DNA from: an uncultured Oscillospiraceae bacterium
GTDB taxonomy: Bacteria > Bacillota > Clostridia > Oscillospirales > Oscillospiraceae
Direction of reading: 5' to 3'
NCBI GenBank assembly: GCA_944385365.1
Contig: CALWWW010000014.1
Span: 1 to 60,722, forward strand
DNA: 60,722 bases
The translations under genes and the position numbers were made by a program. The notes under the pieces were generated by a model, which worked only from the letters and a program-made list of their open reading frames with translations, had not been told where the DNA came from and searched no databases. Shown here in pieces: positions 43,205-50,976 of this stretch (its first letter is position 1; every line of letters starts with the position of its first letter).

Positions 43205-43920
43205 TACTTGCCCTCACCGGTCAGACGGCGCATCATCTCCTGATAGGCCTCCTCGACGCCGCCCATATCCCGGCGGAAGCGGTCCTTGTCCAGCTTCTCA
43301 CCGGTGGTGCTGTCCCAGAACCGGCAGGTGTCGGGGCTGATCTCGTCGGCCAGGACGATGGTGCCGTCGGCCAGACGGCCAAATTCCAGCTTGAAGTCCA
43401 CCAGGGTCACGTTGAGCTTGGCGAAGTAGTCCTTCAGCAGATCGTTGACCTTGAGGGCCATGGTGCGGATGGTGTCGATTTCCCCGGCGGTGGCCAGCTT
43501 CAGCGCCAGGGCGTGGCTGGTGTTCAGCAGGGGATCGCCCAGGTCGTCGTTCTTGTAGGAGAACTCAAAGGTGGGCGCGTCGAAGACAATGCCCTCCTTG
43601 ACGCCGTAGCGCTTGGCAAAGGAACCGGCGGAGATGTTGCGGACGATGACCTCCAGGGGCACGATGGTGACCTTCTTGACCACGGTTTCCCGCTCGCTGA
43701 GCTGCTCGACGAAGTGGGTGGGGACACCGTGCTTTTCCAGCATCTGCATGAGCATGTTGGACATCTGGTTGTTGATGGCGCCCTTGCCGACGATGGTACC
43801 CTTCTTCTCGCCGTTGAAGGCCGTGGCGTCGTCCTTGTAGGACACAATGACGTACTGGGGATCGTTGGTGGCGAATACCTTCTTGGCCTTGCCTTCGTAC
43901 AGCTGCGTGGTCTTTTCCAT
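43204..43920 (-). CDS. purC: SAICAR synthase
   Basis: A 238-residue enzyme that joins CAIR and aspartate. [12 protein letters not shown] at the N-terminus, [27 protein letters not shown] and [14 protein letters not shown] are the standard signatures. It lies 66 bases after purE and overlaps purF by one base (TAATG). Confidence 0.97.
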   Translation of the reverse strand: MEKTTQLYEGKAKKVFATNDPQYVIVSYKDDATAFNGEKKGTIVGKGAINNQMSNMLMQMLEKHGVPTHFVEQLSERETVVKKVTIVPLEVIVRNISAGSFAKRYGVKEGIVFDAPTFEFSYKNDDLGDPLLNTSHALALKLATAGEIDTIRTMALKVNDLLKDYFAKLNVTLVDFKLEFGRLADGTIVLADEISPDTCRFWDSTTGEKLDKDRFRRDMGGVEEAYQEMMRRLTGEGK

Positions 43921-43986
43921 GATACAATACCTCCGAAACGATTGTTCTATATATGTAAGGTTGATGTAAGGGGGAAATCTGATTGG

Positions 43987-44481
43987 TTATTGGGCGTATT
44001 CGGCCTCAATGGCGCGGTTCTTCTCCAGAACGGCGGCGGCGGCCTCCTGCCGGGCGGTTTTCAGCTTTTCCATCAGCTCCGGCTCGCTGAGGGCCAGCAT
44101 CTGAATGGAAAGCAAAGCGGCATTGACCGCGCCGTCAATGGCCACTGTGGCCACCGGGATGCCCGAGGGCATCTGGACTGTGGAAAGGAGCGCGTCCATG
44201 CCGTCTAAATTGCTGCTTTTGATGGGCAGGCCGATGACGGGCAGCACCGTATTGGCTGCCATGGCGCCTGCCAGATGGGCGGCCTTGCCGGCGGCCGCAA
44301 TGATGACGCCGATACCGTTATCGGCGGCCTCCCGGGCGAATGTCCCGGCCACCTCCGGCGTGCGGTGGGCGGAGTAGACGTGTACCTCAAAGGGTACGCC
44401 GTACTGGCGCAAAGTCTGGGCAGCTTTGTCCACAATGGGGCGGTCGCTGTCGCTGCCCATGACGATGGCTACTTTCTTCAT
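43987..44481 (-). CDS. purE: N5-carboxyaminoimidazole ribonucleotide mutase
   Basis: First gene of the purine operon, 164 aa. The nucleotide-binding start [30 protein letters not shown] and the [25 protein letters not shown] segment are those of class I PurE (mutase). No purK or purB gene is in this cluster. The ATG at 44481 follows AGGAGG; an upstream in-frame start at 44511 would overlap the leader terminator. Expression is controlled by the ZTP riboswitch in the leader. Confidence 0.95.
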   Translation of the reverse strand: MKKVAIVMGSDSDRPIVDKAAQTLRQYGVPFEVHVYSAHRTPEVAGTFAREAADNGIGVIIAAAGKAAHLAGAMAANTVLPVIGLPIKSSNLDGMDALLSTVQMPSGIPVATVAIDGAVNAALLSIQMLALSEPELMEKLKTARQEAAAAVLEKNRAIEAEYAQ

Positions 44482-44500
44482 GAATCGTACCTCCTGTGTC

Positions 44501-44548
44501 CGAAAAAACAAAACTGGGCAGTCCTACCCCGTAGGTAGGACTGCCCAG
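44501..44548 (-). terminator. Leader terminator under ZTP control
   Basis: On the minus strand a perfect 15-base stem (44534-44548 with 44514-44528) is followed by U-rich TTTTGTTTTTTCG, 20 bases before purE. Its first arm is part of the ZTP aptamer's conserved CTGGGCA. Confidence 0.92.
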
Positions 44549-44620
44549 ACGGTCGGCATGAATGTCCCGGTTTTTGCTCCCTTGTGGTACTCCACTTCAA
44601 TTCCGTCAGTCACAAAAACC
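44541..44620 (-). ncRNA. ZTP riboswitch (pfl motif)
   Basis: Minus-strand leader with the conserved pfl/ZTP blocks: GTGACTGACGG, then a GTGG...CCAC hairpin, AAGGGAGC, a variable linker, and CCGACCGTCTGGGCA. ZTP/ZMP builds up when 10-formyl-THF is short, which stalls AICAR transformylase, an enzyme encoded in this same operon. Binding keeps the last strand in the pseudoknot and prevents the terminator, turning on purine genes. Confidence 0.93.
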
Positions 44621-44629
44621 ACTGGTTGC

Positions 44630-44659
44630 ATCATACAATAATCCGGCGGGTCCTGTCAA
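44630..44659 (-). promoter_or_regulatory. Promoter of the purine operon
   Basis: Minus strand: -35 TTGACA (44654-44659), an 18-base spacer, -10 TATGAT (44630-44635), directly upstream of the ZTP aptamer. Confidence 0.88.
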
Positions 44660-44748
44660 GGCGGGGAATGGGTGAACTTGACAAATTGCCGTAGAAAAAA
44701 CGGCGATTTGCGGCGAAAAACCTTGTGCAGTTTGACTTTTAAAGATAT

Positions 44749-44765
44749 TTTGTTAACCTAACAAA
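44749..44765. promoter_or_regulatory. Short perfect palindrome
   Basis: TTTGTTA-ACC-TAACAAA between the divergent purine and dlt-like operons. It may bind a regulator; it also reads as an AT-rich hairpin followed by five T on the plus strand. Confidence 0.4.
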
Positions 44766-44796
44766 TTTTTAGGAAGCATGGCGATGCCATACGCTA

Positions 44797-44914
44797 ACAG
44801 TATACCATTTTTTCCGCGTTCCGGCTATAGGGCGGGGAAAATTTTTTCCCGGTTCCGGCGGGACAGCCGCAGGAGATTGCGGCTTTACTCCGCTTCGGAA
44901 ATATGGTATACTGT
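44797..44914. repeat. Inverted repeat flanking an 80-base core
   Basis: Left arm acagtataccattttttccg (44797-44816) is nearly the reverse complement of right arm 44896-44914 (cggaaatatggtatactgt). The core includes gggaaaa-tttttt-ccc and GC-rich dyads. The right arm contains the -10 of the promoter for the dlt-like operon. Confidence 0.6.
44884..44912 (+). promoter_or_regulatory. Promoter of the dlt-like operon
   Basis: -35 TTTACT (44884-44889), a 17-base spacer, -10 TATACT (44907-44912), about 115 bases before the first start codon. Confidence 0.55.
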
Positions 44915-45027
44915 ATCGGAACGCCATATGGCGGAATATTGTGTGTATTTGCCCCGATTTTTGCCGGAATCCCCGGCGCGGCGGGGAGAAATACGGCGGA
45001 ATTGCCGCGACAGGAGATGGAACGTCC

Positions 45028-46539
45028 ATGCAGAGAAGTGTGCTGGAATATCTGGAGGCCACGGCGGCGCGTCTGGGGGACAAGACGGCCTTTGCCGACG
45101 AGCACGGCGCGGTGACCTTTGGGGAACTGGAGGACCGGTCCCGGCGGCTGGGGTCCTGGCTGGCCCGGCAGGTCCCGGACAACGGGACGCCCATTGCCGT
45201 GCTGGCCGACCGGTGCGTCAACAGCCCCGTGGCCTTTATGGCGGCCCTCCAATGCGGCTGCTGCTATGTGCCCCTGGACCCGCAGATGCCCCGGCAGCGG
45301 CTGGAATCCATCCTCGATCAGCTGGAGTCGCCGGTGGTCCTCTATGACGACGGCCAGGAAACGCTGGCCGCCGAGCTGCGGGACCGGTACCCGCTGGAGC
45401 CCATCTCCGCCCACACGGCGGACCCGGCGGACGACGATTTGTTGGCGGCCCGGCGGGCGCTGGTGGTGGATACGGACCCGGTGTATATCATCTTTACCTC
45501 CGGTTCCACCGGTGTGCCCAAGGGCATCGTCTGCCACCACCGTGGCGTCATGGATTTAGCCCAATGGCTGTCGGAAGCCGGACAGTTTACGGAGGGGGAC
45601 ACGTTGGGCAATCAGGCTCCGTTCTACTTCGACGGTTCGGTCAAAGACCTGTATATGACCATCAAATGCGGCGCCACCTGTGAGATCATCCCCAAAAAGC
45701 TGTTTATGTTCCCCAAGCTGCTGGTGGACTTCCTCAACGAAAAGGGTGTGACAGCCCTCCAGTGGGCCACGTCGGCGTTCCATCTGGTGGCGGCCTCCGG
45801 CGTCCTGGCGGACCGGTCCATTCCCACCCTGCAAAAGGTGCTGGTGGGCGGCGAAGCCCTGCGGGCCCCGGATTTGCGGGCGTGGCGGCAGGCCATGCCC
45901 GACGCCGCGTATATCAACCTCTACGGCCCTACAGAAACCACCGTGGACGCGGCATGGTACCGGGTGGAGCGGGACTTCGATGAGGACGAGTCCATTCCCA
46001 TCGGACGGGCCTGTGCCAACAAGGAACTGTTTTTGCTGGACGAGGAATTACGGCCCGTGGCCCCTGGCGAGCCGGGGGAGCTGTGCATCCGCGGCACCGG
46101 TCTGGCCCACGGTTACTATCGGGACCCGGAGAAGACGGCGGCGGCGTTCATCCGCGACCCCCGCTGTCCCCACTATCCCCGGCGCATCTACCGCACCGGC
46201 GATATGGCCGTGGAGCGGGACGGCCTGTTCTATTTCCTGTCCCGCCGGGACGGCCAGATCAAGCACATGGGCTACCGCATCGAGCTGGGTGAGATCGAAG
46301 TGGCCCTCCACGGCCAGGAGGGCGTGGAAGCGGCGGCCTGTCTCTTTGACGAGGGCCGGGACCGGATTCTCTGCGTCTATACCGGCGGCGTGGAGCCCAT
46401 GGAGCTGGCCAAGGCCATGCGGCGGGCGGTGCCCAAATATATGATGCCCAACCTCTATGAGCGGTTGGAGCAGATGCCCTACAACGGCAACGGCAAAATC
46501 GACCGGGTACAGCTGAAAGCCCGGTTTTTGGGTCAGTGA
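45028..46539 (+). CDS. DltA-like adenylating ligase
   Basis: AMP-forming ligase of 503 aa resembling D-alanine:carrier protein ligase (DltA) and stand-alone NRPS adenylation domains. Core motifs: A3 IFTSGSTGVPKG, A5 NLYGPTETT, A7 YRTGD and A10 NGKIDR with catalytic Lys490. It should activate an amino or other acid and load it on the carrier protein encoded 49 bases downstream. D-alanine is the simplest guess from gene order, but the acid cannot be read from sequence. The ATG at 45028 has an AGGAG site 11 bases upstream; an in-frame earlier start lies in the leader. Confidence 0.88.
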   Translation: MQRSVLEYLEATAARLGDKTAFADEHGAVTFGELEDRSRRLGSWLARQVPDNGTPIAVLADRCVNSPVAFMAALQCGCCYVPLDPQMPRQRLESILDQLESPVVLYDDGQETLAAELRDRYPLEPISAHTADPADDDLLAARRALVVDTDPVYIIFTSGSTGVPKGIVCHHRGVMDLAQWLSEAGQFTEGDTLGNQAPFYFDGSVKDLYMTIKCGATCEIIPKKLFMFPKLLVDFLNEKGVTALQWATSAFHLVAASGVLADRSIPTLQKVLVGGEALRAPDLRAWRQAMPDAAYINLYGPTETTVDAAWYRVERDFDEDESIPIGRACANKELFLLDEELRPVAPGEPGELCIRGTGLAHGYYRDPEKTAAAFIRDPRCPHYPRRIYRTGDMAVERDGLFYFLSRRDGQIKHMGYRIELGEIEVALHGQEGVEAAACLFDEGRDRILCVYTGGVEPMELAKAMRRAVPKYMMPNLYERLEQMPYNGNGKIDRVQLKARFLGQ

Positions 46540-46588
46540 CCCCTACCAAAGCAGTCCGGCCCGGCCGGAGGAAAGGAAGTTCTATACC

Positions 46589-46816
46589 ATGAAAGAGAAA
46601 ATCATTCAGATCATGTCCGAAATCTGCCCCGGCGTGGACTTCGCTACGGAGACAGCCCTCATCGACGACGGCCTGGTGGATTCCCTGGACATTGTCAACA
46701 TCGTCACCGAGCTGATGGACGTCTTCGACGTGGAGATCAACGTGGAGGACCTGCTGCCGGAGAACTTCAACTCCGTGGACGCCATCGCCCAGCTCATTGA
46801 GCAGCTGCAGGAGTAA
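46589..46816 (+). CDS. DltC-like acyl/aminoacyl carrier protein
   Basis: Carrier protein of 75 aa. Phosphopantetheine is expected on Ser32 in the motif VDSLDIVNIV, followed by the usual acidic helix II and III (ELMDVFDVEINVEDLLPENF). It is acidic and four-helical like DltC and ACP. Position between the ligase and the MBOAT gene fits the dltA-dltC-dltB logic, although in standard dlt operons dltB comes before dltC. An AGGAAAG ribosome site precedes it. Confidence 0.92.
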   Translation: MKEKIIQIMSEICPGVDFATETALIDDGLVDSLDIVNIVTELMDVFDVEINVEDLLPENFNSVDAIAQLIEQLQE

Positions 46817-46819
46817 GTC

Positions 46820-48376
46820 ATGGCGTTTACTTCCTGGGAGTTTCTCCTGCTGACGGCCGGGGCGGCGGTGGTGTATTACCTGCTCCACCGCCATACCCAG
46901 TGGCCGGTGCTGCTGGCGGCCAGCCTGATTTTTTACGCTGCCGGCGGCCTGGGGGCCATGGTGTGGCTCTTTGCCATCGCCGCCGTCACCTGGGGGGCCG
47001 GGCTGGTGCTGGAACGGATGAACGACGCCCGCAAGGCCCTCTCCAAAGGCGACAAGGCCGGACAGCAGCGGATCAAACGGCGGAAAAAAGCCGTGGTGGC
47101 CGTCACCGCCGTCCTGTGCTTCGGTCTGGTCTATGTGATGAAATATTGGAATACAACCGTGGCCCTCTTTCCGGCGGCGGTGGAGCGGGTTCTGCCCCGG
47201 TGGGATTTTCTCATGCCCCTGGGCCTGTCCTTCTTCACCTTCCAGTCGGTGGGCTACGTCATCGACGTCTATCGCAGCAAGTATGCGGCCCAGCGGAATC
47301 CGGCCAAATACCTGCTGTTTGTGTCGTTTTTCCCCCAGATGGTCCAGGGCCCCATTGGACGCTATGATGCCTTGGCCCCGCAGCTGCTGGCCCAGCGTTC
47401 CGTGGACTGGCGCATGGTGGACCGGGGCATCCAGCTGGCCATGTGGGGCTATTTCAAAAAGATGGTCATTGCCGACCGGGCGGCGGTGGTGGTCAACACC
47501 GTCATTGGGGAGAACTGCCCCTACGGCGGCGCGGTGATTTTCGTGGGCATTCTGGCCTACAGCGTCCAGCTGTACTGCGACTTCTCCGGCGGCATCGATA
47601 TCACCCGTGGCGTGGCGCAGATTTTCGGCATCGATATGGCAGAGAACTTCCTGCGGCCCATTTTCGCCACATCGCTGGCCGATTACTGGCGGCGCTGGCA
47701 TGTGAGCCTGGGCCACTGGATGCGGGACTATCTCTTCTACCCCCTGTCCCTCTCAAAACCATTTGCCAAGCTGGGCAAATGGGGCCGCCACCACCTGGGC
47801 GGCCTGCCCGGCAAGATTCTGGCCACGTCGGCGGCCACCTTTGTGGTCTATCTGGTCATCGGCATCTGGCACGGCGTCAACTTCCGGTACTTCGTCTACG
47901 GCATCTGGAACGGTTCGCTCATTACCATTTCCATGCTGATGGAGCACCGGTTCCTGGCCTGGAAACAGGCGCTGCACATCAACGACAAGTCCCGCGGCTA
48001 TCACTTCTTCACCATGGCCCGGACGTGGCTGATCGTGCTCTTTGGCCGGTATATCGGCTCGTCCCCCCGGCTGCTGGTGGCCCTGAGTTTGATGGCGACC
48101 ACCATCCTGCACCCGGTACCCTCCCAGCTGTGGGACGGCACCCTGCTGAATCTGGGCATCACCGGCACCGACTGGGCCATCATCGGTCTGGGTACGGCGG
48201 TGGTCCTGGCGGTGGAGACCTTCCAGGAGCGGGGCGGCAAGGTACGGGAGACGCTGGAACGGCAGAATGGGTTTGTCCAGTGGCTGGCCATTGCCGTGCC
48301 CCTGATTGTCATTTTGCTGCTGGGCGTGTTCCGGGCCGGTTATATCTCCTCGTCCTTTATCTACGGACAGTATTAA
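46820..48376 (+). CDS. DltB-like MBOAT acyltransferase
   Basis: Membrane-bound O-acyltransferase of 518 aa with about eleven helices. Family motifs are LGLSFFTFQSVGYVIDVYRSKY, MVQGPIGRYDALAPQL, YWRRWHVSLGHWMRDYLFYPL and IGIWHGVNFRYFVYG with the invariant His351. It begins three bases after the carrier-protein stop. In Dlt systems DltB takes the acyl group from the carrier protein and passes it across the membrane; the same step is inferred here. It is the second MBOAT in the window but differs from the one at 3157 in size and partners. Confidence 0.93.
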   Translation: MAFTSWEFLLLTAGAAVVYYLLHRHTQWPVLLAASLIFYAAGGLGAMVWLFAIAAVTWGAGLVLERMNDARKALSKGDKAGQQRIKRRKKAVVAVTAVLCFGLVYVMKYWNTTVALFPAAVERVLPRWDFLMPLGLSFFTFQSVGYVIDVYRSKYAAQRNPAKYLLFVSFFPQMVQGPIGRYDALAPQLLAQRSVDWRMVDRGIQLAMWGYFKKMVIADRAAVVVNTVIGENCPYGGAVIFVGILAYSVQLYCDFSGGIDITRGVAQIFGIDMAENFLRPIFATSLADYWRRWHVSLGHWMRDYLFYPLSLSKPFAKLGKWGRHHLGGLPGKILATSAATFVVYLVIGIWHGVNFRYFVYGIWNGSLITISMLMEHRFLAWKQALHINDKSRGYHFFTMARTWLIVLFGRYIGSSPRLLVALSLMATTILHPVPSQLWDGTLLNLGITGTDWAIIGLGTAVVLAVETFQERGGKVRETLERQNGFVQWLAIAVPLIVILLLGVFRAGYISSSFIYGQY

Positions 48377-48388
48377 GGCGGTGATCCC

Positions 48389-50224
48389 TTGCAACCGAAA
48401 CGATGGTTTTTGATGTTCTGTGCCACGGCGGCGGCCCTGGTGCTGGCCCTCATGGCATTCAACTATGTGACCGACCCCTTCGGGGCCTTTGGGGACCGCT
48501 TTTTCCAGTGGTTTTCCTACGACGAGACCAACAATCCGCGAGTGGCCAAGGTGTCCTATTTGCAGCAGCACCATGACCAGTACGATTCCTACGTCATCGG
48601 CTGTTCTTCCAGCAGCTCCCTGCCCACAGAAGCCCTCAACGAGCTGTATGACGCCAGCTTTTATAATATGATTATGTACGGCGCGGACATGGCCGACTGT
48701 GAGAAAATCGCCAACTATCTGTTGGACAACTACCAGGTGAAGAATCTGGTCCTCAACATCGAGATCAGCGACGGCGCTTCCTACAATACGGAAAGCGACC
48801 CGCTGACCTACGGCCTGCACCATCTGGAGGACCCGGACCTGTCGGCGTTCACCTATTACACCCGGTATCTGCTGGCCAACCCCCGGTATGGATACGCCAA
48901 GCTCCAGAGTTTGGAGACCGACACCATTCTGCCCCAGTCCTTCGACGTCTTCGACGAGGAGACGGGCACCTATGATAAGCGGGTCCGGGACGTGGAGCCC
49001 ATCGGGAACCTGGAGACGTATCTGGCCGCCTATTCCGATTTCACCACGTTGGACCAGTCGGGGACCGTGGGCCTGTACCAGACGGAAAACTGTATGAAAA
49101 GCGTGGCCGCCATCCGGGACGCCTGTGCCGCAAAGGGCGTCAACTTCGTGGTGGTGACTGCCCCCATCTACGGGGCCTATTTCAACAAGTACCAGCCCGG
49201 TTCCGTGGAAAATTTCTACACCCAGCTGGCCCAGGTGACGCCCTATTGGGACTTCTCCTGCTCGTCCCTCAGCTGGGAGCCCCGGTACTTCTATGACGCC
49301 ACCCACTTCCGCAACTGCGTGGGAGAAATGATGGTGGCCCGCATGGCCGGGGACGATTCCGTGTGGATGCCCGACGATTTCGGCGTCTATGTGACGGCGG
49401 ACAACGTTTCGGACCATCTGGCCGGGAGCTTGACGGCCCAGCCCATGGACGCGGCGGAAAACAGCGCCCAGGTACCCATTCTCATGTACCATCATATTGT
49501 GGAGGAGGACGACGGTTCCGGCTCCGTGACGGTGGACCTGTTCCGGGCCCAGATGGACGCATTGCTGGACGCCGGATACACCACCGTTTCCCTACAGGAA
49601 CTGGCGGACTATGTGAACCGCGGCGGCGACCTGCCGGAAAAGCCCGTGGCCATCACCTTTGACGACGGCTATGCCAGCAACTATGAGCTGGCCTATCCCA
49701 TTCTGCGGGAACGGAATATGAAGGCGACGATTTTCGTTATCGGCGTGTCGGTGGGCAAGGACACCTATAAGGATACAGACCATGCCATGACGCCCCATTT
49801 TTCCTATGAACAGGCGGCGGAAATGGCGGCATCGGGCCTGATTTCCATTCAGAGCCACACCTATGACATGCACCAGTGGGCCCCCTATGAAAGCGGAGAC
49901 CAGGTCCGGGAGAACATTCTGCCCCTGCCCGGGGAGTCGGAGACCGACTATGTGGCGGCGCTGACCGAGGACTTCACCACCAGCCGGGACCTGCTGGAAG
50001 CGGCCACCGGGGGGCCGGTCACGGCGCTGGCGTTCCCCACGGGGCTCTATACCACGCTGACGTCGGCGGTGCTGCGGGACCTGGGGGTGGAGGTGACGCT
50101 GTCCACCAATCCGGGCGTCAATACCGTGGTCCGTGGTCTGCCCCAAAGTCTATGCGCCATGCTGCGCATTGGCGTGGACAGTGAAACCACCGTGGAGGCC
50201 CTGTTGGCGTCTCTGCAACCGTAA
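48389..50224 (+). CDS. SGNH (DltD-like) and polysaccharide deacetylase fusion
   Basis: A 611-residue two-domain extracytoplasmic protein. A signal-anchor helix (about residues 5-25) is followed by a DltD/SGNH-like domain with YVIGCSSSSSLP (candidate Ser73-75) and DATHFRN (Asp303, His306). After a linker (about 340-365) a NodB-type polysaccharide deacetylase domain begins at PILMYHHI, with metal Asp pair in TFDDGYASN (Asp425, Asp426), SHTYDMH (His490, His495) and LAFPTGLY. The NodB set is complete. The start is a TTG seven bases after AAGGCGGTG. It closes the dlt-like operon, so acyl transfer and N-deacetylation may act on one glycan. DltD in standard operons lacks the second domain. Confidence 0.9.
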   Translation: MQPKRWFLMFCATAAALVLALMAFNYVTDPFGAFGDRFFQWFSYDETNNPRVAKVSYLQQHHDQYDSYVIGCSSSSSLPTEALNELYDASFYNMIMYGADMADCEKIANYLLDNYQVKNLVLNIEISDGASYNTESDPLTYGLHHLEDPDLSAFTYYTRYLLANPRYGYAKLQSLETDTILPQSFDVFDEETGTYDKRVRDVEPIGNLETYLAAYSDFTTLDQSGTVGLYQTENCMKSVAAIRDACAAKGVNFVVVTAPIYGAYFNKYQPGSVENFYTQLAQVTPYWDFSCSSLSWEPRYFYDATHFRNCVGEMMVARMAGDDSVWMPDDFGVYVTADNVSDHLAGSLTAQPMDAAENSAQVPILMYHHIVEEDDGSGSVTVDLFRAQMDALLDAGYTTVSLQELADYVNRGGDLPEKPVAITFDDGYASNYELAYPILRERNMKATIFVIGVSVGKDTYKDTDHAMTPHFSYEQAAEMAASGLISIQSHTYDMHQWAPYESGDQVRENILPLPGESETDYVAALTEDFTTSRDLLEAATGGPVTALAFPTGLYTTLTSAVLRDLGVEVTLSTNPGVNTVVRGLPQSLCAMLRIGVDSETTVEALLASLQP

Positions 50225-50239
50225 GGGAGGAGGTTTTTT

Positions 50240-50956
50240 ATGACTTTTTTTTCGATGATGAACGAATCCTTTACCATGGGCCAGCAACTGGAGTTGCTGG
50301 CCCGCGTCGTAGTGGCCATCCTGTGCGGCGTGGCCGTGGGCTTTGAACGGACCCGGCGGCTGAAAGAAGCCGGTATCCGGACCCACTGTGTGGTGGCCTG
50401 TGCCGCCGCCCTGCTGATGATTGTGTCCAAGTACGGCTTTGCCGATCTGGCCTTGAACGGCCAAATGGACTTCATGGGCAGCCGCGGCGCAGACCCGTCG
50501 AGAATTGCCGCGCAGATTGTCTCCGGCATCGGCTTTTTGGGGGCGGGACTGATTTTCCGCAACGGTCTGACGGTCAAGGGACTGACCACGGCGGCGGGCG
50601 TCTGGGCCACGGCGGCCGTGGGCATGGCCGTGGGGGCCGGGCTCTATTTCATCGGCCTGTTCACCGTCCTGATTATTGTGGCCATGCAGTTTATCCTCCA
50701 CCGGCGCATCGTGGGCGGCGACGCCTACTGCACCCAACGGCTGGTGGTGGTCTTCTACGATTCCGAGGGCGTACACCGGGCGCTGGAAACGCTGCTGGAC
50801 CATATGGAAGCGCAGATTCTTGAAAGTGACATTGAGCGGCGGGAGGACGGACCGGCCACCTACCGGCTGACGGTCCGCAGCCGCCACCCTCTGGACTTCC
50901 AGACCATGAACACATTTTTATCCAATCACCCGGAAATTCAGCGGTTTTCCGTGTGA
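50240..50956 (+). CDS. MgtC/SapB family membrane protein
   Basis: A 238-residue membrane protein of the MgtC/SapB family. The membrane half has four to five helices with GVAVGFERTRRLKEAGIRTHCVVACAAALLM and QIVSGIGFLGAGLIFRNGLTVKGLTTAAGVWATAAVG, both family hallmarks. The C-terminal 75 residues form an ACT-like cytoplasmic domain. MgtC proteins affect Mg2+ and phosphate homeostasis; the biochemical role of this one is unknown. It starts 15 bases after the fusion gene and overlaps the frame of the kinase leader, so it is probably co-transcribed. Confidence 0.93.
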   Translation: MTFFSMMNESFTMGQQLELLARVVVAILCGVAVGFERTRRLKEAGIRTHCVVACAAALLMIVSKYGFADLALNGQMDFMGSRGADPSRIAAQIVSGIGFLGAGLIFRNGLTVKGLTTAAGVWATAAVGMAVGAGLYFIGLFTVLIIVAMQFILHRRIVGGDAYCTQRLVVVFYDSEGVHRALETLLDHMEAQILESDIERREDGPATYRLTVRSRHPLDFQTMNTFLSNHPEIQRFSV

Positions 50957-50976
50957 CGGAACGAGGAGGAATCCCT

